A DNA stretch of 15,017 nucleotides from JBCBSS01 sp039819065 (lineage in GTDB: Bacteria; Bacteroidota; Bacteroidia; Cytophagales; Cyclobacteriaceae): contig JBCBSS010000178.1 in NCBI GenBank assembly GCA_039819065.1, forward strand, positions 1 to 15,017. Reading direction: 5' to 3'. Positions within the stretch are counted from its first letter, which is position 1. Each line of letters starts with the position of its first letter. Shown here in pieces: positions 14,444 to 15,017 of this stretch. The notes beneath the pieces are model-generated. The model saw only the letters and a list, made by a program, of their open reading frames with translations, had not been told where the DNA came from and did not search any database. A program made the translations under genes and the position numbers.

Positions 14444-14509
14444 GGGGTCGCTGCCCCAGCGGTTCTCCCGACCTGTCGGGATGCGCTAACCGGACTGCGC
14501 CACATCCCG
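14444..14509 (-). repeat. tRNA-Pro-derived unit 1 (nearest the tRNA)
   Basis: 66 bp. Its first 28 bases on the minus strand are identical to the 5' end of the tRNA-Pro (acceptor strand, D-arm, A26). In place of the anticodon arm comes TCCCGAC-AG-GTCGGGA (14481-14466), then GAACCGCTG-GGG-CAGCG, in which CCGCTGG echoes the start of the tRNA's T-stem. CATCCCG directly after the D-arm can pair with the 5' CGGGATG, so the unit also reads as a mini-tRNA of acceptor stem and D-arm only. No functional anticodon or T-loop remains. A 26-bp AT-rich spacer (14418-14443) separates it from the tRNA. Confidence 0.88.
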
Positions 14510-14535
14510 TGATTAATGTTTTCTCTGTTTTAATC

Positions 14536-14601
14536 GGGGTCGCTGCCTTAGCGGCTCTCCCGACCTGTCGGGATGCGCTAACCAGACTGCGCCACATCCC
14601 G
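14536..14601 (-). repeat. tRNA-Pro-derived unit 2
   Basis: 66 bp, same layout as the other two. It differs from unit 3 at four positions: one in the D-loop (C to T, giving AGTCTGGTTA), two in the terminal hairpin loop (GCTAAGGC for GCTGGGGC), and one at the outer end. The hairpin TCCCGAC/GTCGGGA and both acceptor strands are unchanged. The end is 92 bp from that of unit 1. The 26-bp spacer at 14510-14535 is about 77 % identical to the spacer next to the tRNA. Confidence 0.88.
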
Positions 14602-14628
14602 TGTTTAATACTTTCTATGTTTTTCGTC

Positions 14629-14694
14629 AGGGTCGCTGCCCCAGCGGCTCTCCCGACCTGTCGGGATGCGCTAACCGGACTGCGCCACATCCCG
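14629..14694 (-). repeat. tRNA-Pro-derived unit 3 (first to be transcribed)
   Basis: 66 bp, differing from unit 1 at two positions and so about 97 % identical. It is the outermost copy, and its end is 93 bp from that of unit 2. The 27-bp spacer at 14602-14628 resembles the others but has one extra base. Read from the minus-strand promoter side, it would be the first structure in a shared precursor ending with the real tRNA. Confidence 0.88.
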
Positions 14695-14700
14695 ATCCTT

Positions 14701-14748
14701 CCTTTTAAAAGGTTTGCAATATTAATTCAATATACAAAAAATGCCAAT
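14701..14748 (-). promoter_or_regulatory. Candidate promoter and palindrome ahead of the tRNA-derived array
   Basis: On the minus strand, ATTG (14748-14745), 20 bases, then TAATATTG (14724-14717) resembles the Bacteroidota pattern TTTG-N19-TAnnTTTG with one mismatch in each box. The perfect palindrome CCTTTTAAAAGG (14701-14712) lies between it and unit 3, about where transcription would begin. The rest of the divergent gap (to 14842) shows nothing else clear. Confidence 0.35.
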
Positions 14749-14842
14749 TAGTTTCTTTTGAAATAGGAACATCGGCCTGATGCTTTTAGGGATTCAAATA
14801 GCTCTAAAAATTGTATTTTGGCGCTGAACCGAACGAACAACC

Positions 14843-15017
14843 ATGAAAGCTTTTATTCAAGAGAATAAACAACTGTTACTCCTTTGCCTTATAGTCGGCT
14901 TTGTCGTATTCACCCTTGCTGTTATTGATACTTACTTTGTTACCGGTGTGGCCGAAGGGCCATTGAGTGCCTGGAACTTTAGTGTAGTGTATAATGTGCT
15001 GGCTGCATGTGTTATTG
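14843..15017 (+). CDS. Start of a membrane protein gene (runs off the window)
   Basis: An open frame from ATG 14843 gives 58 residues without a stop. A short polar N-terminus (MKAFIQENKQ) is followed by a hydrophobic span at about 11-29 (LLLLCLIVGFVVFTLAVI), a loop with TYFVTGVAEGPLSAWN, and the start of a second span (VVYNVLAACVI). It is probably a multi-pass inner-membrane protein; I do not recognise the family. TATTTTG at 14814-14820 could be part of its promoter. It is transcribed away from the tRNA-derived array. Confidence 0.7.
   Translation, partial: MKAFIQENKQLLLLCLIVGFVVFTLAVIDTYFVTGVAEGPLSAWNFSVVYNVLAACVI

Noticed and set aside
14008..14505. 165-residue version of the GIY-YIG protein
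   Set aside because: The extra N-terminus is a translation of the tRNA gene, its terminator and part of unit 1. The ATG at 14283 has a ribosome-binding site and gives the family's normal length.
14418..14694. Possible CRISPR array (regular repeats with 26-27 bp spacers)
   Set aside because: The repeats are 66 bp and share 28 identical bases with the adjacent tRNA-Pro, the spacers are homologous to each other, and no cas gene is present.
14343..14694. Integration scars (att sites) of a tyrosine-recombinase island at the tRNA
   Set aside because: Such scars copy the 3' end of a tRNA gene. Here the 5' half is copied, in a regular tandem array, and no integrase gene is in the window.
14433..14751. 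Open frames on both strands across the tRNA-derived array
   Set aside because: They repeat the same peptide with each unit (for example SASRQVGRA on the minus strand), which follows from repeat translation; no start signals or family.

Overview
The window looks like chromosomal DNA of a Bacteroidota bacterium, probably of the Cytophagales type. The signs are lipoprotein signal peptides with short lipoboxes, an AraC regulator with a multi-pass membrane N-terminus, a TPR-type membrane histidine kinase with a LuxR-type partner, an OMP_b-brl-like barrel, generally weak Shine-Dalgarno sites, and a tRNA gene without an encoded CCA. The genus cannot be read from the sequence alone.

Left part (1-5992). 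The window opens with the 3' end of a plus-strand gene, possibly an outer-membrane barrel. Then, all on the minus strand, come a UPF0145/YbjQ-family gene with a 44-residue single-span membrane protein just behind it, and a block read as AraC-type membrane regulator -> DJ-1/PfpI protein -> NTF2-like protein -> two serine-hydrolase lipoproteins. A truncated, frameshifted second copy of the YbjQ gene lies on the far side of this block, in the same orientation. The block is therefore bracketed by direct repeats of a host gene, which suggests it arrived or was rearranged by a duplication.

Middle part (5993-12416). Five minus-strand genes with short gaps look like one transcription unit: outer-membrane barrel -> large lipoprotein (possible lipocalin-like part, EGF-like cysteine modules, NHL repeats) -> SAM methyltransferase -> TPR histidine kinase -> LuxR-type response regulator. 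The last two overlap by 4 bases. This joins a surface assembly to a signalling pair. A 194-bp divergent region separates it from a plus-strand vanadium-haloperoxidase/PAP2-family gene.

Right part (13731-15017). This is the most unusual stretch. On the minus strand, three 66-bp units derived from the 5' half of a tRNA-Pro gene stand in tandem every 92-93 bp, in phase with an intact tRNA-Pro whose anticodon reads AGG. Each unit keeps both acceptor-stem strands and the D-arm but has lost the anticodon arm and most of the T-arm. In their place is a palindromic hairpin that competes with the acceptor stem. Behind the tRNA lie a good intrinsic terminator and a 91-residue GIY-YIG nuclease gene whose stop codon sits at the edge of a fourth, broken unit with its own strong hairpin. 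I read this as a possible tRNA-associated selfish or regulatory module. A plus-strand membrane-protein gene begins at 14843 and runs off the end.
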